A program made the position numbers and the translations under genes. Of a DNA stretch of 26,314 nt, positions 18,544 through 26,314 are shown in pieces (within the stretch, counting starts at the first letter, position 1; each line of letters begins with the position of its first letter). The stretch comes from a virus: positions 1 through 26,314 of the IMG/VR virus record IMGVR_UViG_3300024344_000110; one strand, written 5' to 3'. Below the pieces are notes generated by a model. The model was not told the origin of the DNA. It was given only the letters and a program-made list of their open reading frames with translations, and did not search any database.

Positions 18544-21500
18544 ATGGCATCAAGTTATACAGATATTGGAACAGAGTTAATGGCAACTGGCGAAAATGCC
18601 GGAACTTGGGGAACAAAAACTAATACCAATATACAGATTTTAGAAGAAGCAATTAATGGTTACGTGTCACAAGCTTTAACAAGTGGTGGTACAGTATCTT
18701 TAACTTATACAGATGGCTCAACAGGAGACGTAGCTCGTCACGCGGTTATAGCATTAACAGGGACAATTACTGGTAATGCAGTAGTTACAGTTCCAGCTAA
18801 TGAAAAAGTTTGGATTATAGATAACCAAAGTTCAGGTGCATACACTGTTACAGTAAAAGTATCTGGCCAGACTGGAGTTACTTGGGGAGCATCAGATAAA
18901 GGAACAAAAATTTTATACGCTAATGGTACAGATGTTGTTGACACAAGTATCGGAGGTGTGGGCGCTTATGATTTAAATGGCGGAGAATTAATTTTAGATG
19001 CTGATGCTGATACAAGTATTACAGCAGATACAGATGATCAAATAGATATTAAAATTGCAGGAGCTGATGATTTTCAATTTACTGCAAATACTTTTACAGC
19101 GCAATCAGGTAGCACGATTGCTGCACAAGCACTAACTGCTACTACAGTTACAGCTAGTGGTATTGTAAAAACAGATGATACTACTGAAGCAACTTCTACA
19201 ACAGATGGCTCATTACAAACTGATGGTGGTTTATCTGTAGCAAAAGATGCTGTTATAGGCGATGATCTTAAACTATTAAGCGACTCTGCAGTATTAAGTT
19301 TTGGTGCAGATTCAGATACAACTTTAACTCACACAGATGGTACAGGATTAACTTTAAATAGCACTAACAAACTTCTTTTTAGAGATACTGGTTTATATAT
19401 TAATTCATCTACAGATGGTCAATTAGATATTGTTGCAGACACAGAAGTACAAATAGCAGCTACGACAATAGATATTAATGGTGCTGTTGCACTTAACGGT
19501 GCAATTACTGGCGCTACTAATATTACTTTATCAGGTGAATTAGATGCAGCTACAGGAGATTTTTCTGGTGATGTTGATGTAGATGGAACTTTAGAAACAG
19601 ATGCATTATCAATAAATAGCACAACAATAACTACAACAGCAGCAGAAATTAATTTAATAGATGGTGGTACTGCAAGAGGTACTACAGCAGTTGCAGATGG
19701 AGATGGTTTACTTGTAAATGACGCTGGCACAATGAGAATGACTAATGTCACAACATTAAAAACATATTTTCAAGAAGGAATATCAACTGCGTTTGATGAT
19801 TTAACTGCAGGAGATGCTGCTGTTACTATATCAACTACGTCTGGAAACATTACAATTGATGCTACAGCAAATGATACAGATATTATATTTAAAGGAACAG
19901 ATAACAATTCCGATATTACTATGCTTACACTTGATGGTAGTGAAGCAGGAGCAGCTACATTTAACAATAAAGTTGTAGCTACAGAATTAGATATTTCAGG
20001 GGATGTTGATATTGATGGTACATTAGAAACAGATGCTATAACTCTTGACGGATCAGCTTTTATTAAACTTGCAGGGACAAATTTTACAGGATCATTATTA
20101 CTTGGTCATGCAACAACAGGAACTTTAGATGCAGCTCAATATAATACTGGAGTTGGTCTTACAGCTTTAGATGCTATTACTAGTGGAGATAATAATACAG
20201 CACTTGGTTATGGTGCTTTAACAGCTGTTACATCAGGAGGAAGAAATGTCGCTCTTGGAGTTAATGCAATGGTAGCTTTAACAAGTGGTCAACAAAACGT
20301 AGCAATAGGTCATGGTGCAGTTGATAATACTAATGCTAGCTATAATGTTGGCGTTGGTACTGATGCTTTAACAGATGCAACAGGGACTTCTAATACTGCT
20401 TTTGGACATAGGGCTGGATATGACATTTCTAGTGGAGATTATAATATTACTGTTGGTTATTTAGCTGGCGATAATATTACATCAGGTTCTGGTAATGTTG
20501 TTATTGGAAAAGCAGATGTTTCAAGTGCAACAGGTGATGACCAATTATCAATATCCGATGGTGAAGATGGATCAGTTGCTTGGATAACTGGTGACAGTTC
20601 AGGAAATTTAACTTTTGCTGCTGATGTTACGGTTGGCGATGATTTAAATTTAACAACAGATTCTTCAGTAATTACTTTTGGTGCAGACTCAGATACAACA
20701 TTAACTCACACTGATGGTACAGGTTTAACTTTAAATTCTACAAACAAATTATGTTTTAATGACGCTTCACAATTTATTCATGCTCCAAGTGCAACAGTAT
20801 TAGATATTGCTGCTACAGATGAAATAGAATTGACTGCTACCGAAGTAGAAATAAATGCAACATCAATAGATATAAATGGAAATACAGATATTCAAAACGA
20901 TTTAAATATTGGTGGAAATACGCAATACACCGCTGATGGAGTAGAAGTTAAATTTGGAGCAAATAGTGATGTAAGATTAATACATGAACATGATGTTGGG
21001 TTAAAATTAAAACATACAGCTACAGGCGATGATAAACCTGTTAAACTTACATTACAAACTGGTGAAACAGATATTGCAGCAGATGATGTAATAGGAGCTA
21101 TAAACTTTCAAGCACCCGATGAAGCAACAGGCACTGATGCAATATTAGTTGCAGCAGGTATTGAAGCAGTATCAGAAGGTGACTTTAGTTCATCAAGTAA
21201 TGCTACAAAACTAAGTTTTAAAACAGGAGCAAGTGAGGCAGCAGCTGAGAAGATGTCATTATCTTCTGCTGGTGTGTTAACAGTTTCAAGTACAATAACA
21301 GCAAACAGTCAAGATGTTATTTTAGGAAAATTTGGTGGAACTAATTTTTCAAACTCAATGTTAATTGGTCATGCAACAACAGGAACTTTAAGCACAGCTA
21401 CAAATAATATTGGTATTGGAGTTACAACTTTAGACGCATTAACGTCAGGAGATAAAAATGTGGCAGTTGGTGTTTCTGCTCTTACCGCTTGTACTGAAGG

Positions 21501-22458
21501 ACTTCGTAATTTAGCGTTTGGAAATGAATCTTTAGAAGGTGTTACAACTGGTGATGATAACGTTGGTATAGGTGATAGCGCTGGTTATTACAATTCAACT
21601 GGTGATTTAAACGTTGCAATTGGAAAAAGTGCTATGCAAGGTGCATCAGGTCAAAGTAATTCTCACAATACTGCTATAGGAGGAGATGCTTTTAAAGTTA
21701 TAACTACTGGAGGTCGTAATATTGGAATTGGTTATCAAGCTGGGGATAATTTAACTTCTGGTTCTGGTAATGTTATAATTGGAAGTGTTGATGCTGGTAG
21801 TGCTACTGGATCAAGACAATTACTAATTTCTGGTAACGATGGCTCAACAACTACAACTTGGATATCAGGAGATAATAATGGTGTTGTAACACTTGCAGAT
21901 GATTTAGTAATTAAAGATGGCGGTACGATAGGTGTATCTAGTGATGCAGATGCAATAACAATAGCATCAAATGGTGCTGTAACATTTTCACAAACACCTG
22001 TATTTCCAGATGGAAGTATAGCTGTAGCAGATTTAGATATTGATGGTGCAACAGATATAGGTGAAGATTTAGTTGATGCAGATTTATTTATAGTTGATAA
22101 TGGAGCAGGTGGAACTAATAGAAAAGTTGCTGCATCTAGAGTTAAGACATATATTGGTGGTGGTACATCATGGCAAGCAGTTAAGACAGGAAATTTTACA
22201 GCATCAGCAGGACAAGGTGTATTTGTAAATACAACGTCAGCTGCAATTACAATTACACTTCCAGCAGGAACTATTGGAGATGAAGTATCTATTGTAGATT
22301 ACGCTGGAACTTTTGATTCTAATGCATGCACAATAGCAGCTAATGGTTCAGAAAAAATATTTGGATCTACAGATGATTTAACAGTATCAACAGAAAGAGC
22401 TGCCTTTACTTTAGTATTTACTGATTCAACACAAGGTTGGCTATTCAAGAATGATTAA
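18544..22458 (+). CDS. Large repetitive tail fibre, 1304 aa
   Basis: The N-terminal 40 residues (YTDIGTELMATGENAGTWGT) match the virion-attachment segment common in marine phage fibres. The body is Thr/Asp/Gly-rich beta repeats. A block beginning FGADSDTTLTHTDGTGLTLN occurs near residues 253 and 712. A block beginning with (L/F)xGTNF and GHATTGTL and containing NTALGYGALTAVTSGG-like repeats occurs near 509-690 and 930-1117. These short repeats resemble the beta-roll heads of trimeric adhesins. The last 95 residues (from WQAVKTGNFTASAGQG) form a C-terminal beta domain. No peptidase or hydrolase motif is visible. AAGGA precedes the ATG. The probable role is host recognition or carrying the kelch proteins. 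Confidence 0.82.
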   Translation: MASSYTDIGTELMATGENAGTWGTKTNTNIQILEEAINGYVSQALTSGGTVSLTYTDGSTGDVARHAVIALTGTITGNAVVTVPANEKVWIIDNQSSGAYTVTVKVSGQTGVTWGASDKGTKILYANGTDVVDTSIGGVGAYDLNGGELILDADADTSITADTDDQIDIKIAGADDFQFTANTFTAQSGSTIAAQALTATTVTASGIVKTDDTTEATSTTDGSLQTDGGLSVAKDAVIGDDLKLLSDSAVLSFGADSDTTLTHTDGTGLTLNSTNKLLFRDTGLYINSSTDGQLDIVADTEVQIAATTIDINGAVALNGAITGATNITLSGELDAATGDFSGDVDVDGTLETDALSINSTTITTTAAEINLIDGGTARGTTAVADGDGLLVNDAGTMRMTNVTTLKTYFQEGISTAFDDLTAGDAAVTISTTSGNITIDATANDTDIIFKGTDNNSDITMLTLDGSEAGAATFNNKVVATELDISGDVDIDGTLETDAITLDGSAFIKLAGTNFTGSLLLGHATTGTLDAAQYNTGVGLTALDAITSGDNNTALGYGALTAVTSGGRNVALGVNAMVALTSGQQNVAIGHGAVDNTNASYNVGVGTDALTDATGTSNTAFGHRAGYDISSGDYNITVGYLAGDNITSGSGNVVIGKADVSSATGDDQLSISDGEDGSVAWITGDSSGNLTFAADVTVGDDLNLTTDSSVITFGADSDTTLTHTDGTGLTLNSTNKLCFNDASQFIHAPSATVLDIAATDEIELTATEVEINATSIDINGNTDIQNDLNIGGNTQYTADGVEVKFGANSDVRLIHEHDVGLKLKHTATGDDKPVKLTLQTGETDIAADDVIGAINFQAPDEATGTDAILVAAGIEAVSEGDFSSSSNATKLSFKTGASEAAAEKMSLSSAGVLTVSSTITANSQDVILGKFGGTNFSNSMLIGHATTGTLSTATNNIGIGVTTLDALTSGDKNVAVGVSALTACTEGLRNLAFGNESLEGVTTGDDNVGIGDSAGYYNSTGDLNVAIGKSAMQGASGQSNSHNTAIGGDAFKVITTGGRNIGIGYQAGDNLTSGSGNVIIGSVDAGSATGSRQLLISGNDGSTTTTWISGDNNGVVTLADDLVIKDGGTIGVSSDADAITIASNGAVTFSQTPVFPDGSIAVADLDIDGATDIGEDLVDADLFIVDNGAGGTNRKVAASRVKTYIGGGTSWQAVKTGNFTASAGQGVFVNTTSAAITITLPAGTIGDEVSIVDYAGTFDSNACTIAANGSEKIFGSTDDLTVSTERAAFTLVFTDSTQGWLFKND

Positions 22459-22470
22459 TAGGAGAATAGT

Positions 22471-23493
22471 ATGTCAACTTACAGACAAGTAAAAGGTTAC
22501 AATATAAAAAAAGTATCAAGTGATCCTTCTAACGTTAAAGAAGGACAAGTTTGGTATAATAGTTCTACTCAAAAATTAAATCTTGGACATCGTCTTGAAT
22601 CATGGTCTAGTGGTGGTAATTTAGGAACCGCTGGAACAGGTGTAGGCGGAGCTGGAACACAAACTGCTGGGCTAGCTTTTGGTAGAAGACAACCACCTGC
22701 AAGTCCAAACTACGTAGGTTTAACAGAAGAATATAATGGATCAAGTTGGACTGAAGTAAATAATTTAAATACAGGAAGAGCATACTTATCTGGCTGTGGA
22801 ACACAAACTGCAGCAATTGCGGCTGGAGGACACACAGGAGGAACGACTACTGATAAAACAGAATCTGAAGAATATGATGGAACCAATTGGGCAGAAGGAG
22901 ATGATTTAAATACAAATCGAAGACAGTATTCTATGTTTGGAATACAGACAGCGGCAGTTGGAGCTGGTGGATATGCAAGCCCAGGAAGTCCTGGACCACT
23001 TGGCGGTTTTTTAGTTAAAACAGAAGAATATAATGGTTCAAGTTGGACTACAGTTGAAGATTTACCAACAGCATTAAATAACCATGGAGCTGCGGGAACG
23101 TTAACAGCAGGTCTTGTATTTGGTGGTGAAGGAGGATCACCTCACCCAGAAGGAGCAGGAAATGTAGTTAGTTTAACTTGGGAATATGATGGAACTAATT
23201 ATGCATCTGGAGGTGCTTTAAATACAGGAAGAGGAAGTTTACTTACTGCAGGTGGAACACAAACTGCAACATGGGCAGCAGGTGGAGGAACACCTCCTGG
23301 AGCTTCAACTAATGTTGAACATTATAATGGCTCTACTTGGGTACTAGCACCTAGTATAGCATCTGGAAGAACTTTTGCTGGTCCAGCAAATGCAGCAGCA
23401 CAACCAGCAGGAATGATTTTTGGTGGAGGAAATTCTAATGCAACAGAAGAATTTTCATCTGCAGTATCAACAAGATCGGTGGATGTATCATGA
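22471..23493 (+). CDS. Kelch-like beta-propeller adhesin, six repeats, 340 aa
   Basis: The first 45 residues (SSDPSNVKEGQVWYNSSTQK) form an anchor shared with the two following paralogues. Six repeats of about 45 residues follow. Each has a GTQTAxxAxGG strand, then a TEEYNGSSWTEVNNLNTGR-like segment, with the sixth degenerate (AAQPAGMIFGGG). This is the pattern of kelch or galactose-oxidase-like propellers, and six blades make a closed domain. No catalytic residues are evident, so a glycan- or protein-binding receptor-recognition role is likely. GGAGAATAGT precedes the ATG. The stop overlaps the next gene (ATGA). Confidence 0.8.
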   Translation: MSTYRQVKGYNIKKVSSDPSNVKEGQVWYNSSTQKLNLGHRLESWSSGGNLGTAGTGVGGAGTQTAGLAFGRRQPPASPNYVGLTEEYNGSSWTEVNNLNTGRAYLSGCGTQTAAIAAGGHTGGTTTDKTESEEYDGTNWAEGDDLNTNRRQYSMFGIQTAAVGAGGYASPGSPGPLGGFLVKTEEYNGSSWTTVEDLPTALNNHGAAGTLTAGLVFGGEGGSPHPEGAGNVVSLTWEYDGTNYASGGALNTGRGSLLTAGGTQTATWAAGGGTPPGASTNVEHYNGSTWVLAPSIASGRTFAGPANAAAQPAGMIFGGGNSNATEEFSSAVSTRSVDVS

Positions 23494-25397
23494 CGGATTA
23501 TAAAAATATACACGGGAAAAGAGTTAAGTTTTTTACAAGTGATTTGGATAATACACAAGCAGAAGGACAAATATTTTATAGTGGTATAGACGCAACTGCA
23601 AGCGCCGTAGGTGCTTTTAATTTTAAAACAGCAGTAGCTATTTCTGCGTGGTCTAGTGCTTCACCATTTCTTACTGGAAGAACAACAGCTGGTGGAGCAG
23701 GGACTCAAACAGCGCATATAGGTTTTTCTGGATACTTATCAACTAATACACCAACTAATGTTACTGAAGAATATAATGGATCAGGTTGGTCAAATGGTGG
23801 TAATATGAACAATGGAAGAAAAGACCCCGCTGGAGCAGGCACACAAACTGCAACACTTGCTTTTGGTGGAGATGAAAGACCTCCAGGATCTAATAACGTA
23901 GCTCTTACAGAAGAATACAATGGAACTTCATGGTCCCCGCAAAATAATATGAATACAGGAAGAACTTCTGTAGGGTCTGCAGGAACTCAAACTGCAGGAC
24001 TTGGATTTGGAGGACCGGGTAGTTCAACGGCTACAGAAGAATACGATGGAACAAGTTGGACAAATAGTGGGGCTTTAAACTCTGGTAGAAATGGTATTAT
24101 TGGAATTGGCACTCAAACAGCCGCTGTAGGAGCTGGAGGATATACACCAGGTTATTTAGCTAATGTAGAACATTATAATGGATCAACTTGGACAGCAGCC
24201 ACTGCATTACCATCTGCTCAAGGAACTGGTGGTGGTGCTGGTATACAAACAGATGGTTTAATTTTTGGAGGATATGTTCCTCCAGGTCATACCGTAACAA
24301 ACAGAACATTAAATTATAATGGAACTTCTTGGACTGTTTCTCCAGCTACATTAGGAACTGCAAGAGGGTTAAGTGCTAATACGAGTTCAGCACCTTCTAG
24401 TGCAGCAATAGCCATGATGGGAGAAACAACTCCCACTAATACTTTAACAGAAGAATTTAATACAACTGCAAGCACAATTACAGGTGCTGCATGGGCAAGT
24501 GGTGGAAATATGCCTACTACTAAACTTAATGGTGGTCAAGGAATTGGAACAGAATTAGCAGCAGCAGTTTTTGGTGGAAACCAAACAACTATTACTTATC
24601 CTTATGTAAATACAACATATGAATATGATGGTTCATCTTGGGGCAGTGGTGGAAATATGAATAACACTGGATCATCTCATGGTGCTTTTGGAACTCAAAC
24701 AGCGGGAACTAAAATAGGTTCTTACATGTATCCACCAAATGTATCTACAACAAATGTTGAAGAGTATGACGGTAGTTCTTGGACAGCTAAACCAGCAATG
24801 AGTCAAACAAGATATGGAGCAGGTGGCGCTGGAATATCTACAGCAGGATTAGCTATGGGTGGAACAGCTAAATCTCCAGTAGTTGCTCTTACTGCAGTTG
24901 AAGAGTATGATGGTGAGGGATGGACTTCTGGAGGAGCCTTACCAGCTCATCATGAAAATTTTGCTTCAGGTGGAACTCAAACAGCGGCAATAGTTGCAGG
25001 AGGTCAAGACCCTGCTCCTCAATCAAATGGAGCTTCTGTTACTTCATACGATTATAATGGTTCAAGTTGGACATCAAATCCAAATATGAGTATAGATAAA
25101 GTTTATAATTTTGGAAATGGTGGTCCTGTTTCACAAACATCTTTTTTATCTGCTACAGGAAATACTGGTCCTGGAACAGCATCAAACAATTGTGAATTAT
25201 TTGATGGAACAAGTTGGGCTACAGCAGCAAGTGTTTCAACAGCAAGAAGTCAACACATGAATGCTCAACACGGCACTACGGGCACAAATGGAGCACTTAT
25301 AGCTGGTGGTAGACCACCTCCTACAGGAGTAAATACTTCTGAAGTATTTACAGCTGAAACAACAGCAGTAAATTTAAAGACTATAACAGATAGTTGA
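23490..25397 (+). CDS. Double kelch-like beta-propeller adhesin, twelve repeats, 635 aa
   Basis: The N-terminal anchor (IHGKRVKFFTSDLDNTQAEG, then QIFYSG) is homologous to that of the neighbouring genes. Twelve repeat strands can be counted (GTQTAHIGFSG, GTQTATLAFGG, GTQTAGLGFGG and so on). A linker near residue 340 (AAWASGGNMPTT) separates two sets of six, so the protein probably folds as two six-bladed propellers. Blades 6, 11 and 12 are degenerate, as expected at domain closure. It overlaps the previous gene by 4 nt. The likely role is receptor binding. It seems to be a duplicated version of the 340-aa protein. Confidence 0.8.
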   Translation: MTDYKNIHGKRVKFFTSDLDNTQAEGQIFYSGIDATASAVGAFNFKTAVAISAWSSASPFLTGRTTAGGAGTQTAHIGFSGYLSTNTPTNVTEEYNGSGWSNGGNMNNGRKDPAGAGTQTATLAFGGDERPPGSNNVALTEEYNGTSWSPQNNMNTGRTSVGSAGTQTAGLGFGGPGSSTATEEYDGTSWTNSGALNSGRNGIIGIGTQTAAVGAGGYTPGYLANVEHYNGSTWTAATALPSAQGTGGGAGIQTDGLIFGGYVPPGHTVTNRTLNYNGTSWTVSPATLGTARGLSANTSSAPSSAAIAMMGETTPTNTLTEEFNTTASTITGAAWASGGNMPTTKLNGGQGIGTELAAAVFGGNQTTITYPYVNTTYEYDGSSWGSGGNMNNTGSSHGAFGTQTAGTKIGSYMYPPNVSTTNVEEYDGSSWTAKPAMSQTRYGAGGAGISTAGLAMGGTAKSPVVALTAVEEYDGEGWTSGGALPAHHENFASGGTQTAAIVAGGQDPAPQSNGASVTSYDYNGSSWTSNPNMSIDKVYNFGNGGPVSQTSFLSATGNTGPGTASNNCELFDGTSWATAASVSTARSQHMNAQHGTTGTNGALIAGGRPPPTGVNTSEVFTAETTAVNLKTITDS

Positions 25398-25437
25398 TTT
25401 ATGATATTAATAAGCTATAAAAGGAAGGAGGATTAAT

Positions 25438-25767
25438 ATGGCACTATTTATATACGGCACAGCAAACAATACCGGAAAAGGATTTTTTACTCATGAAGAT
25501 AGATTAAACTTTTTCTTAAGAGGTTATTCAGGGCACGATGGATCTAATTATGTAGATACATGGGTTATTGGTAACAATGAAAAAGGAGCACTTTGGTTAG
25601 CTGAAAAAAGTGGAACCGAAAAAACTAAATCAGAAGCACAAGCTTTAGTTAAAGCATCTGATGATCTAGCCAGAACAGCTTGGGATAATGATAATGTTAG
25701 CGGTGAATCTGCAGATGAAAAAATTGCAAGAATTGGTGCAAAGCCTGGTTTCATAACAATCCCCTAA
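25438..25767 (+). CDS. Small protein of unknown function between kelch genes, 109 aa
   Basis: The protein begins MALFIYGTANNTGKGFFTHE. A mixed region (NFFLRGYSGHDGSNYVDTWV, then NNEKGALWLAEKSG) follows, then a charged helix (SEAQALVKASDDLARTAWDN) and a short end. It is not kelch-like. AAGGAGG precedes the ATG. Placed between adhesin genes, it may be a fibre chaperone, a connector or an independent morphon. I recognise no family. Confidence 0.72.
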   Translation: MALFIYGTANNTGKGFFTHEDRLNFFLRGYSGHDGSNYVDTWVIGNNEKGALWLAEKSGTEKTKSEAQALVKASDDLARTAWDNDNVSGESADEKIARIGAKPGFITIP

Positions 25768-25778
25768 AGGAATTTTAA

Positions 25779-26314
25779 ATGTCTACATATGAAGAATTAA
25801 AAGGACTGAAGGTTAAATATTTATCTTCTGATACTTCAGGAGATAGAATACAAGAAGGTGAAGTCTTTTATAATTCTTCTGATTTTAATCTTAAATCTTT
25901 TATAGCCACTGCTGCTTGGCATTCTGGTGCTAATATGTCTAATTCTAGAGATTCTGCAGCAGGAGGATGTGCTGCACCTACAGCAGCAGGAATAATTTTT
26001 GGTGGAGGAGATAGCACAGGTCATTTAGCTAAAACAGAAGAATATAATGGTTTAGGTTGGGGTTCTGGTGGAGATTTAAATACAGCAAGAGAAATTTTAG
26101 GAGGTGCAGGAACTCAAACTGCAGGTTTAGCTTTTGGTGGGCAAAAAGGAAGTCCTAACGCAAATGCAAATGAATCAGAAGAATATAATGGATCAAGTTG
26201 GACTGAAGGAGATAATCTAAACACAGCAAGATATATAGCAGGTGCAGGAACTCAAACAGCTGGATTAGGTTTTGGTGGTTATTCAATACCTGAAACTCTT
26301 CGAGCACATTCAGA
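25779..26314 (+). CDS. Third kelch-like adhesin (5' part; runs off the window)
   Basis: The frame is open from the ATG at 25779 to the window end, 178 full codons. AAAGGA lies 7 nt upstream. The N-terminus (EELKGLKVKYLSSDTSGDRI, then EGEVFYNSSDFNL) is homologous to the anchors of the two preceding kelch genes. At least three repeat strands are visible (APTAAGIIFGG, GTQTAGLAFGG, GTQTAGLGFGG), with EEYNGSSWTEGDNLNTAR between. The length and blade number beyond the window are unknown. Confidence 0.8.
   Translation, partial: MSTYEELKGLKVKYLSSDTSGDRIQEGEVFYNSSDFNLKSFIATAAWHSGANMSNSRDSAAGGCAAPTAAGIIFGGGDSTGHLAKTEEYNGLGWGSGGDLNTAREILGGAGTQTAGLAFGGQKGSPNANANESEEYNGSSWTEGDNLNTARYIAGAGTQTAGLGFGGYSIPETLRAHS

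Noticed and set aside
19419-19967. Minus-strand frames inside the large fibre gene
   Set aside because: Their Val/Ala/Ser-rich sequence mirrors the Thr/Asp/Gly-rich fibre repeats. They have no start signals.

Overview
The window looks like part of the genome of a tailed, AT-rich double-stranded DNA phage, most likely a marine podovirus-type phage of an AT-rich alphaproteobacterium such as SAR11. This rests on a co-oriented terminase, portal, scaffold and capsid block, adaptor-like proteins followed directly by fibres, the absence of any tape-measure, sheath or tail-tube gene in the 12 kb after the capsid gene, and protein styles (fibre N-terminus, kelch-type fibres, small basic proteins) that I associate with uncultured marine phages. 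The host is inference. I see no integrase, lysin, polymerase, tRNA, CRISPR array or insertion sequence here.

Layout. (1) 1-71: the last codons of a plus-strand gene. (2) 72-212: a convergent intergenic stretch beginning with a T7C octamer array. (3) 213-4631: a minus-strand block of about 15 very small, tightly packed genes, nearly all of unknown function. They include a gp88-like protein with a Cys-x6-Cys-x3-Cys motif, a small protein with a C-terminal zinc-ribbon-like Cys pair pattern, and two genes of 57 and 54 codons that length filters would miss. Four genes in this block are entered through copies of the same ribosome-binding-site module. (4) 4632-5007: the divergent control region. It has promoters on both sides, several perfect dyads and a near-perfect chromosomal-type parS site. 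(5) 5008-5624: two small plus-strand genes, closed by a strong rho-independent terminator at 5640-5678. (6) 5893-14881: the packaging and head module, comprising terminase large subunit, portal, a holin-like membrane protein, three small basic proteins, a GroES-type co-chaperonin, a scaffold-like protein, a minor head or decoration candidate and the major capsid protein. (7) 14940-18533: small connector and adaptor genes. (8) 18544-26314: fibres and adhesins. These are a 1304-residue repetitive fibre and three tandem kelch-like beta-propeller proteins; the last runs off the window.

How it works together. The terminase and portal drive packaging. The scaffold and the co-chaperonin should help the capsid protein fold and assemble. 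The adaptors close the portal, and the fibre and kelch proteins probably recognise the host surface. The minus-strand block and the two genes at 5008-5624 look like early host-takeover or regulatory genes. Four promoters there share a GCTTGCAA-like -35 and a TAATATCCCATAAT-like element at or next to the -10, which suggests one common regulator. The late genes have a different promoter candidate (15405-15433) and hairpins next to several start sites.

The most unusual items are the parS-like site with no parB in view, the repeated start module with a GCTC microsatellite, the two T7C octamer arrays (one in-frame in a coding tail), the shared operator-like element, and the clean 6-blade and 12-blade kelch paralogues.
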